From contig JBKJTY010000009.1 of assembly GCA_046590235.1 (NCBI GenBank), positions 1 through 27,907 of the forward strand: a DNA stretch of 27,907 nucleotides. Direction: 5' to 3'. This DNA comes from 2-02-FULL-45-10 sp046590235. Lineage in GTDB: Bacteria > Patescibacteriota > Patescibacteriia > Magasanikbacterales > GWA2-37-8. The position numbers were made by a program, and so were the translations under genes. The stretch's first letter is position 1. Each line of letters begins with the position of its first letter. Below the pieces are notes generated by a model. The model was not told where the DNA came from. It saw only the letters and a list, made by a program, of their open reading frames with translations, and did not search any database. Shown piece after piece: positions 21,885-27,907 of the stretch.

Positions 21885-22265
21885 TTATTTTCTAATTTTA
21901 CTCGTCGTCCGCTTCATCTTCTTTGCTGTCGCTTCAACCGCTTTGTCTACTGCGTTTTTTGCAGCATCATTGAAATCCTCCGCTTTGTCATCGAGCCAAT
22001 CATTGGCTTTTTTTGTTACCACTCGCTTTACCAAGCCTGAAACACCACCACTCATGAGTGTCATGAGTCCGGAAATGTGCTCTACCTTGCCGCGGACGTA
22101 GTTAATAGTATCGGTGAGTGCTTGTAAACGAATGCGAAACTCTTCAACAATGGTGTTAGCATTGCGAAGCAAACGCATGACGTAATAAAAGGTCCAGCAT
22201 ACAAATACGGTGACCCACACGACACAAAACGAAATGACCAAATATAAAATATCTTTAGACTCCAT
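21885..22265 (-). CDS. membrane protein with amphipathic and basic C-terminal region
   Basis: A 126-aa protein. One membrane helix (about residues 6-30) is followed by a long amphipathic helical region (RNANTIVEEFRIRLQALTDT) of the kind found in DUF948/YtxH-like proteins. A Gly/Ser patch and a Lys/Ala-rich tail (KKANDWLDDKAEDFNDAAKN... KKMKRTTSKIRK) complete it. Function unknown. The start at 22265 has AAAAGGAG upstream, unlike most AT-rich genes here; 22310 would read through the promoter. A promoter and a small inverted repeat lie just upstream. Confidence 0.75.
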   Translation of the reverse strand: MESKDILYLVISFCVVWVTVFVCWTFYYVMRLLRNANTIVEEFRIRLQALTDTINYVRGKVEHISGLMTLMSGGVSGLVKRVVTKKANDWLDDKAEDFNDAAKNAVDKAVEATAKKMKRTTSKIRK

Positions 22266-22289
22266 ACCGCTCCTTTTAAAAAATAAATA

Positions 22290-22308
22290 GCTATACCATA
22301 AGTATAGC
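22290..22308. promoter_or_regulatory. inverted repeat over the -10 of the 21885-22265 gene
   Basis: GCTATAC (22290-22296) and GTATAGC (22302-22308) form a perfect 7-bp inverted repeat around CATAA. It includes the minus-strand -10 TATACT (22306-22301), which has TTGTTG 17 bp upstream. A possible operator. Confidence 0.45.
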
Positions 22309-22346
22309 ATATCTATGATGACACAACAATGTCAAACTAATTTTTA

Positions 22347-24776
22347 TTACTTTCTGATTTCCGCTTTGAAGTTTTTAATCAATGTTTCTTCAACCGTTTT
22401 TTGGATGAGATCAACTTCTTCCGCAGTAAGGGTTCGTTCTTTGCTATTATACGTCAGATGATAAGCCATACTCTTCAATCCTGCACCCAAATTTGAACCA
22501 CGGTATATGTCAAAAAGCTCAACAGAAGTGATGAGCGGGCTGACATTAGATAGCTTGATCACAATACGTCCGTGTTCAACGTCACTCGTGACTACAAAAG
22601 CAATATCCCGAATAATTGACGGATATGGAGAGAAAATCTGATATTTTTTACCAGATAGCGGGAAGGCGGCAAATTGGTTTAGATTAAACTCAAGCACACC
22701 AACTCGATTTTCCACACCATACTTTTCAAGCACTTGCGGGTGAACTTCGTAGATAGCGCCAATAGTGACACCGCGTGCACGAATATCCGCGGCACGAGAT
22801 GGATGCTGCCAATTGTGCACCTGCTGTGGTGCCGTTACTTGGAAATCAATGTTGGTGATTTCAGATAAACGTTCCATTACCTGACGAACATTTTTAAATG
22901 GTTCTTGGTTTTTCTTTTCAGAAAATACGGCAGTGAACCATGTGTCCTGACGAGGTAACAGCTGGTCACTTTGCTTTTCAGCACGCTGACCACCTTCTTC
23001 ACCCACAAAAACTTTACCTATTTCAAATAAACTTAAACGCGGGTAATCGGCATTTTTAGCTAGGTTTTCTAATAAATTGGGAAGTAGTGAGCGTCGAAGA
23101 AATGGCCTTTCTTTGGAGAGCGGATTATCAAGTTCAACATAGTTACTACCACCATCACCCATCTTCTCAATTTGCTGCGCACTAATAAAAGAGTAGTTAT
23201 AACTTTCAGCAAAGCTGAACTCATTCGCGAGAACATCTTGCAAAGTTCGAGTAAGACGTAATAATTCATGATGTTCCGGAGGAGTAATTGAGAAATTTGG
23301 CAAACTAGCACTAACCGTATCGTACCCAACAATACGCACTACTTCTTCTACCAAATCTTCAGCTCGACTAATATCTTTGGTAGCACGCCATGTTGGAATG
23401 GTAATAATGAGTGTGTCTTTTTTCTCTTTCACACCAAAACCAAGACGAGTTAAAATAGTAATAATTGTTTTTGCGGAAATGCTTGAGCCAATTTTGTGTT
23501 CAAACGTTGCAACTGGAACTGTGAGTGGTCCGGTGAACAACACCGGCTTCCCTACTTCCACAACTTTGCTTGAAACTTTAGCACCAGGACTTACTTCGAG
23601 TACTAATTCTACCATGCGTTTAAGTGCAAGGTCGGTTAGGTTTGGGTCAAGACTTTTTTCAAAGCGAGCGGAAGCATCAGTGCGCAAACCTAAGCGTGTG
23701 GATGTTTTACGAATACTGACCGCATCAAAATTCGCTGATTCAATAATGATATCAGTCGTAGCATCAGTCACTGCACTCGAACTACCACCCATTACACCTG
23801 CAATTGCGAGTGCATTATCAAGATTTGCGATAACCAGCATGTCATCAGTTAATGACCGTTCTTTACCATCTAATGTCACTATCTTCTCATCGGCGCGAGC
23901 ATTTCGTACCATAATACTATTGCCGGCTGCTTTAGCGTCAAAGGCATGTAAAGGTTGTCCGAGATCAAACATGACAAAATTAGTTGCGTCAACGATGTTG
24001 TTAATAGAACGAACACCGACAGATGCGAGTGCTTCAGCGAGCCACGCAGGTGATGGGCCAATTTTAATTCCACTCAGTGCGACAGCATTATATTTTGGAC
24101 AAGCTGTTTTATTTCCAACAGAAACTTTCAAATCAATACCACTTCCATTTTTTATATCCTTTACTTTGTAAGGCAAAACTTCGCGACCGGTTAACACAGC
24201 TACTTCACGCGCAATACCATAATGACCCCAGAGATCAGGACGATTAGATAATGATTTGTTATCAATTTCTAGTGTGGCATCACTCAAGCCAAGGGCTTCT
24301 CTGAGCGGAGTACCTGCTTTGTAATTAAAAGAAGTCAGGTCAACAATTTCTTTTTCATCATGTTTTGGAAAGCGTTCCACAAGACCGATTTCATCAGCGC
24401 CACAGATCATGCCGTTGGATTCTACTCCGCGGATGGATGTTGGTTTGAGTTCGATCAAATCCCCTTCTCCATGCCATTTAACTTTCGCGCCATTTTTGGC
24501 AACTGCAACAAGCATTCCGGCAACAACATTGCTACCGCCGCAAACAATCGTGATGGTTTCACCAACATCAACTTGGCAAACTTTAAGTTTGTCAGCGTTC
24601 GGATGTTTTTCTGCTGTCAAAACTTTACCAACAACAACATTTTCAAGGTCTTTCCCTTGTTCAATTATACCTTCCACTTCAACCGTACTCAGCTTTAATT
24701 TTTCCGCAACTTCTTTCGCAGTTACTGCACCCGGAAGTGTGGCGTGTTTTTTTAACCAATTGTAAGAAATCTGCAT
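22347..24776 (-). CDS. pheT: phenylalanyl-tRNA synthetase beta subunit
   Basis: An 809-aa beta chain of the alpha2-beta2 enzyme that charges tRNA-Phe. The opening MQISYNWLKKHA is typical. An EMAP-like tRNA-binding domain follows (about 40-155; KVLTAEKHPNADKLKVCQVD), then B3/4 editing and B5 domains with LVEEVVRIVGYD. The C-terminal ferredoxin-fold anticodon-binding domain includes FSPYPSIIRDIAFVV, and the protein ends MAYHLTYNSKERTLTAEEV. Normal length. It begins 6 nt after pheS and is co-transcribed with it. No terminator is evident between pheT and the promoter of the next gene. Confidence 0.97.
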   Translation of the reverse strand: MQISYNWLKKHATLPGAVTAKEVAEKLKLSTVEVEGIIEQGKDLENVVVGKVLTAEKHPNADKLKVCQVDVGETITIVCGGSNVVAGMLVAVAKNGAKVKWHGEGDLIELKPTSIRGVESNGMICGADEIGLVERFPKHDEKEIVDLTSFNYKAGTPLREALGLSDATLEIDNKSLSNRPDLWGHYGIAREVAVLTGREVLPYKVKDIKNGSGIDLKVSVGNKTACPKYNAVALSGIKIGPSPAWLAEALASVGVRSINNIVDATNFVMFDLGQPLHAFDAKAAGNSIMVRNARADEKIVTLDGKERSLTDDMLVIANLDNALAIAGVMGGSSSAVTDATTDIIIESANFDAVSIRKTSTRLGLRTDASARFEKSLDPNLTDLALKRMVELVLEVSPGAKVSSKVVEVGKPVLFTGPLTVPVATFEHKIGSSISAKTIITILTRLGFGVKEKKDTLIITIPTWRATKDISRAEDLVEEVVRIVGYDTVSASLPNFSITPPEHHELLRLTRTLQDVLANEFSFAESYNYSFISAQQIEKMGDGGSNYVELDNPLSKERPFLRRSLLPNLLENLAKNADYPRLSLFEIGKVFVGEEGGQRAEKQSDQLLPRQDTWFTAVFSEKKNQEPFKNVRQVMERLSEITNIDFQVTAPQQVHNWQHPSRAADIRARGVTIGAIYEVHPQVLEKYGVENRVGVLEFNLNQFAAFPLSGKKYQIFSPYPSIIRDIAFVVTSDVEHGRIVIKLSNVSPLITSVELFDIYRGSNLGAGLKSMAYHLTYNSKERTLTAEEVDLIQKTVEETLIKNFKAEIRK

Positions 24777-24782
24777 AGAAAA

Positions 24783-25814
24783 CTAAAACTGTTCTAAAAA
24801 TTGCATCGATCCGCTCTCGAGTAAACGGATATCATCAATGCCATATTTAAGCATTACAAGACGTGTCAGACCAAAACCAAAGGCAAAACCCTGGTAAACA
24901 TTCGGATCAATACCGCCTTCTTGGAGAACATTCGGATGGACCATACCAGCACCGAACACTTCAAGCCAGCCAGTGTTCTTACAGAGCTTACAACCCTTAC
25001 CTTTACAGGTAAAACAGGTTACTTCGCCATTTACGCCAGGCTCAACAAACGGATAAAACTTTGGACGTAAACGAACTTTTGTTTCATCTCCATAAAGGTG
25101 CTTTGCAACAACTTCAAGAACACCTTTTAAGTGACTAAAATTAATATTTTTATCAACCACTAAACCTTCCATCTGGTAAAAAGTATGTTCGTGGCGGACA
25201 TCAGTAGCTTCATTGCGATAACACTTTCCCGGAACAATCACGCGAAGTGGCGCTCCGTATTTTTGCATTGCGCGAACCTGCATCGGTGAGGTGTGGGTGC
25301 GCATGACAAAATTGGAATGGCCTTTAATATAAAAAGTATCCTGCATGTCGCGAGCGGGATGGGTTTCTGGAATATTTAATGCCGAGAAGTTATAATAATC
25401 ACTTTCGAGTTCTGGACCATCTAAAACCGAGAAGCCCATGGAACTAAATAAATCTTCAAGATCTCGTTGGATTAATGTGTTTGGATGCAAATGACCAACT
25501 GGTTTTTTTGGCAAAGCAGGTTCTGAAATATCAATCCGTTCTTGTTCAATTTTTTCTTGCCATTCAGCACTTGAAAACGTTGCACGTTTTTCCGCAATTT
25601 CTTTTTCGATAGCTTGTTTAACCTCATTAGCCAATTGCCCAAGAGATTTTCGAACATCGTCACCGACATTCTTTAAATCTTTCATGAGGTTGGTTAATTC
25701 ACCCTGCTTGCGACCAAGAATTTTATTTTCAACTTCTTCGAGCTGTAGTTTATCCTTCACGTTTTTAATAGCGAGAAGAGCTTCGGTTTTTAATTGTTCA
25801 AATTTGGATTGCAT
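24783..25814 (-). CDS. pheS: phenylalanyl-tRNA synthetase alpha subunit
   Basis: A 343-aa catalytic subunit. The N-terminal coiled coil (about 1-95) is followed by the class II core: motif 1 region HPNTLIQRDLEDLFSSMGF, motif 2 region (RNEATDVRHEHTFYQMEG) and motif 3 GFAFGFGLTRLVMLKYGI. A CFTCKGKGCKLC segment, with four cysteines spaced like a zinc knuckle, precedes GWLEVFGAGMVHPNVL; such cysteines occur in part of the family. Only a weak TAGGT lies before the ATG. It starts 28 nt after the rseP stop, so a rseP-pheS-pheT operon is likely. Confidence 0.97.
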   Translation of the reverse strand: MQSKFEQLKTEALLAIKNVKDKLQLEEVENKILGRKQGELTNLMKDLKNVGDDVRKSLGQLANEVKQAIEKEIAEKRATFSSAEWQEKIEQERIDISEPALPKKPVGHLHPNTLIQRDLEDLFSSMGFSVLDGPELESDYYNFSALNIPETHPARDMQDTFYIKGHSNFVMRTHTSPMQVRAMQKYGAPLRVIVPGKCYRNEATDVRHEHTFYQMEGLVVDKNINFSHLKGVLEVVAKHLYGDETKVRLRPKFYPFVEPGVNGEVTCFTCKGKGCKLCKNTGWLEVFGAGMVHPNVLQEGGIDPNVYQGFAFGFGLTRLVMLKYGIDDIRLLESGSMQFLEQF

Positions 25815-25842
25815 ACCTATTTTTTAACTGTAAATCCAATGT

Positions 25843-27015
25843 TTATATAAGGTTTCTAAACCATTGCACAATAATTCCACCAAATGTACCAATGTCTTTG
25901 ACGGTGACGGTAATAACCAAAACCATAAGTAAAAGGAACCCAATAAAGTGCGCAGTCTGTTCAAATCGCGGTGTGATTGGCCGACGAATAATTTTCTTTA
26001 AAAGAATAAAGAACAAACGTCCACCATCAAGTGCCGGGATTGGTAAAATATTTAACACTGCCAAATTAAGGGAGAGCATCGCGGTGAATTGCATTAAATA
26101 AATAATGCCGAGACGCGCCACTTCTCCAGTCATAACCGCTACTCCAACTGGACCTGAAACCGCTTCACCTACGCCGTTTCCAGTAAAGAGGCCGACGATG
26201 AGCATGCCAAAGGAAATAATGATCGCCTTAAGGTAAAGTCCTGTGCTCAGCATACCATAGTAAATGGCTTTATACCACGGATATTTTGATAGTCCTACCG
26301 GTGCTAAACCAACACCAATTCCAGCTTGTCCTGTTTCAGACATGAGCGCAGGTTTGATTTGTTTGATTATTGTTTGACCATCGCGATTTAATTCCACAGT
26401 AATCTCAGCATCTTTGCGACTTCGTACGTATTCTTGAAATTGGGTTAACGTTGGTTTGGTGATTCCATCTACACGTTCAATGACATCACCACCAAGAATA
26501 CCTGCATTTGCGGCCGGTTTACCAGGTAAAACATCAATAACGTGTAATGAAACATTTTGTAAATTATTTGCACCCTCTGCCGCCAACTCTGGTAAGCCAA
26601 TAATATAACCTGCGGATAAGAGCGCCCAAGCAACTAGCACATTCATTGCGACACCGGCTACGAGCACGGCCGCTTTCTGCCAGACTTTTTTGGTAGCAAA
26701 ACTATCAGGCGCATCAGCGCCGTTTTCAGCAGCATTTTCTCCTTTAATTTTAACAAAACCGCCTAATGGAATAATGTTAAATGAATATAATGTCGGCAAT
26801 TCAGCTTGGCCTTCGGTTTTTGGGTGACCCCAAACCCACTGCCAGCGCTTTTTACCATTTTCTGTTATACGGCGAACACCACAAATACGTGGCGGAAAAC
26901 CAAAACCAAATTCTTCCACACGAATGCCGTTTTTACGAGCAACGAAAAAATGACCGAATTCGTGAGAAATGACTAATGTGGCTAAAACTGCGATAAATAT
27001 AAATAGGGTGAACAT
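25843..27015 (-). CDS. rseP: RseP-type site-2 membrane metalloprotease
   Basis: A 390-aa intramembrane zinc protease (M50 family) that cuts anti-sigma factors or leftover signal peptides within the membrane. The HEFGH motif lies in the first helix (about residues 18-22). A periplasmic PDZ-like domain spans about residues 150-230 (LQNVSLHVIDVLPGKPAANA, GDVIERVDG). The second metal motif NILPIPALDGGR lies near the C-terminus, followed by the last helices. The start at 27015 (MFTLFIFIAV) is at the first helix; 27033 is a TTG with no support. It lies upstream of pheS on the same strand and diverges from lemA. Confidence 0.94.
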   Translation of the reverse strand: MFTLFIFIAVLATLVISHEFGHFFVARKNGIRVEEFGFGFPPRICGVRRITENGKKRWQWVWGHPKTEGQAELPTLYSFNIIPLGGFVKIKGENAAENGADAPDSFATKKVWQKAAVLVAGVAMNVLVAWALLSAGYIIGLPELAAEGANNLQNVSLHVIDVLPGKPAANAGILGGDVIERVDGITKPTLTQFQEYVRSRKDAEITVELNRDGQTIIKQIKPALMSETGQAGIGVGLAPVGLSKYPWYKAIYYGMLSTGLYLKAIIISFGMLIVGLFTGNGVGEAVSGPVGVAVMTGEVARLGIIYLMQFTAMLSLNLAVLNILPIPALDGGRLFFILLKKIIRRPITPRFEQTAHFIGFLLLMVLVITVTVKDIGTFGGIIVQWFRNLI

Positions 27016-27026
27016 AATACATTCTA

Positions 27027-27058
27027 TTGTCAACTAAGTTCACGTAGTATATACTACG
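27027..27058. promoter_or_regulatory. divergent lemA/rseP control region with perfect palindrome
   Basis: For lemA: TTGTCA (27027-27032), 17-bp spacer, TATACT (27050-27055). CGTAGTATATACTACG (27043-27058) is a perfect 16-bp palindrome containing that -10 and, on the minus strand, a second TATACT (27051-27046) facing rseP. The rseP -35 is weak. Confidence 0.6.
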
Positions 27059-27120
27059 AATTGTAAAAAATAAAGAGCTAAGCCTTTGCCGACGCTCATT
27101 AATTCTTAAAAAGTAACAAT

Positions 27121-27687
27121 ATGAGTACTACTGCGATTATACTTGCAGTTGTAGCCCTCATCGTTTTGTGGGTTATCTTCACCTTCAACGGCTTGGTCCG
27201 TTCGAAAAATCGTGTTGACGAAGCATTGAGTGATATCGATGTGCAGCTCAAGCGCCGCTACGACCTTATCCCAAATTTGGTTGAAACGGTAAAAGGCTAC
27301 ATGAATCACGAACGTGACACTTTGGTTAAATTGACTGAAGCACGCACCGCAGCAATGGCGACTCACGATAATAAGAACGCAACATTGGCACAAAAAGAAG
27401 CTGCTGAAAACCAGCTTTCCGGTGTCTTGAAAAGTTTGTTTGCAGTAACTGAAAACTATCCTGAATTAAAAGCTAGCCAGAACTTCTTGCAGCTCCAGGA
27501 TGAAATCAGCGACACTGAAAACAAAATCCAGGCTTCCCGCCGTTTCTACAATGGCAACGTCCGCGATTTCAACACTAAAGTACAAACCTTCCCTACCAAC
27601 ACTATCGCTGGTATGCTCAAATTCACTAAATATGAATTCTTTGCAGCGGCAGAAGGTGAACGCGCTAACGTACAGGTTAAATTCTAA
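27121..27687 (+). CDS. lemA: LemA family protein
   Basis: A 188-aa protein with one N-terminal membrane helix (about residues 4-21). The LemA helical bundle follows: VRSKNRVDEALSDIDVQLKR, RRYDLIPNLVETVKGYMNHE, FAVTENYPELKASQNFLQLQ, and RRFYNGNVRDFNTKVQTFP. All core family motifs are present at normal length. LemA proteins are membrane-linked and of uncertain role; in other bacteria they accompany HtpX-type proteases or TPM/DUF2207 proteins. A strong terminator follows. Confidence 0.95.
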   Translation: MSTTAIILAVVALIVLWVIFTFNGLVRSKNRVDEALSDIDVQLKRRYDLIPNLVETVKGYMNHERDTLVKLTEARTAAMATHDNKNATLAQKEAAENQLSGVLKSLFAVTENYPELKASQNFLQLQDEISDTENKIQASRRFYNGNVRDFNTKVQTFPTNTIAGMLKFTKYEFFAAAEGERANVQVKF

Positions 27688-27701
27688 CCTTAATAGACTT
27701 C

Positions 27702-27733
27702 AAACCGATCACTTACAAGTGGTCGGTTTTTTA
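27702..27733 (+). terminator. intrinsic terminator after lemA
   Basis: AAACCGATCACTT pairs with AAGTGGTCGGTTT (one T-G pair) around a tight ACA-containing turn, then T residues. Confidence 0.88.
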
Positions 27734-27762
27734 TTGACAAAACACTTCTTTCACTCTAAAGT
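27734..27762 (+). promoter_or_regulatory. promoter for the P-loop kinase gene
   Basis: TTGACA (27734-27739), 17-bp spacer, TAAAGT (27757-27762). The leader contains a GCGG-GAAA-CCGC tetraloop hairpin (27783-27794) directly before the ribosome-binding site AAAGGAG (27795-27801). Confidence 0.7.
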
Positions 27763-27806
27763 AGCGTCCAATTCACTTTGTCGCGGGAAACCGCAAAGGA
27801 GTACAC

Positions 27807-27907
27807 ATGACCGTAGTGATCGGTGTCGCAGGCGGAACAGGTTCAGGTAAAGGTGCTGTAGCAAAACGGATTGCGGGATTAATCGGACAGGACAATTGTG
27901 CCATCAT
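27807..27907 (+). CDS. P-loop kinase, N-terminal fragment (cut by window end)
   Basis: Only the first ~33 codons are present. MTVVIGVAGGTGSGKGAVAK contains a Walker A loop preceded by a strand, as in uridine kinase (GVAGGTGSGKTT) or cytidylate/adenylate kinase (GxxGxGKGT). The residue after the P-loop Lys is Gly and the next is Ala, so the usual Ser/Thr is missing at both places. It has a strong ribosome-binding site and GC-richer start like the other scattered units. Nucleoside or nucleotide kinase is the best guess; the rest is outside the window. Confidence 0.65.
   Translation, partial: MTVVIGVAGGTGSGKGAVAKRIAGLIGQDNCAI

Noticed and set aside
23377..24171. 264-aa plus-strand frame inside pheT
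   Set aside because: Antisense shadow of a clearly conserved gene.
27500..27850. 116-aa frame overlapping the end of lemA
   Set aside because: Runs across the lemA terminator and the next promoter in a different frame; no support.
1..27907. CRISPR array or insertion sequence
   Set aside because: No regularly spaced repeats, no transposase-like reading frame and no flanking inverted repeats with target duplications were seen.

Overview
The window looks like a chromosomal segment of a Candidate Phyla Radiation / Patescibacteria (Parcubacteria-like) bacterium. This is inferred from family content, not from a search. The segment is AT-rich, uses TAA, TAG and TGA as stops (so it is not a UGA-recoded lineage), and carries many short secreted or membrane proteins of unknown role. 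These include a DUF2207-type protein with a Gly/Ser tail, LemA, and a membrane protein ending in calcium-binding DTDGDG loops. They sit beside core genes: dnaE, pheS, pheT, tsaD, rseP, an HU-type protein and one tRNA with anticodon CAU.

Layout. 1-4120: an extracytoplasmic redox block with a membrane-anchored MsrB, an XRE regulator overlapping a small membrane protein, then a thioredoxin lipoprotein, a CcdA-thioredoxin (DipZ-like) fusion and a four-helix membrane protein. 4121-7720: small membrane or soluble proteins, a topoisomerase-type zinc-finger protein, a TSP3-repeat membrane protein, and two copies of a 69-nt hairpin. 7720-12640: lipoproteins, a 45-aa zinc ribbon, HU, a stand-alone RNA polymerase alpha-CTD-like protein and a hemerythrin. 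12640-16260: DUF2207 protein, two single-domain receiver proteins, a coiled-coil protein and the tRNA. 16260-27020: secreted protein, tsaD, then on the minus strand dnaE, a membrane/coiled protein, pheT, pheS and rseP. 27020-27907: divergent lemA and the start of a P-loop kinase cut by the window edge.

The most unusual feature is a second population of transcription units scattered between the AT-rich core genes. They begin near 4571(-), 4875/5165, 7280, 10257(-), 10394, 11694, 14578, 15273 and 27807. Each has its own promoter, usually TTGACA with a 17-bp spacer, and a clear Shine-Dalgarno sequence. They are GC-richer with different codon use. Those whose 3' ends are visible have strongly structured tails before or including the terminator. 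Most neighbouring core genes have no visible Shine-Dalgarno sequence. Three tails (14984-15037, 15650-15698, 10951-11010) can each be drawn as an H-type pseudoknot with nearly the same loop geometry. The products include two receiver domains (one lacking the phosphoacceptor Asp), an alpha-CTD-like protein, a zinc-finger protein and lipoproteins, so the set has a regulatory and envelope flavour. Whether it is one system, repeated horizontal transfer, or a highly expressed gene class cannot be settled from this window.

Promoters, terminators and RNA structures were found by eye and are predictions.
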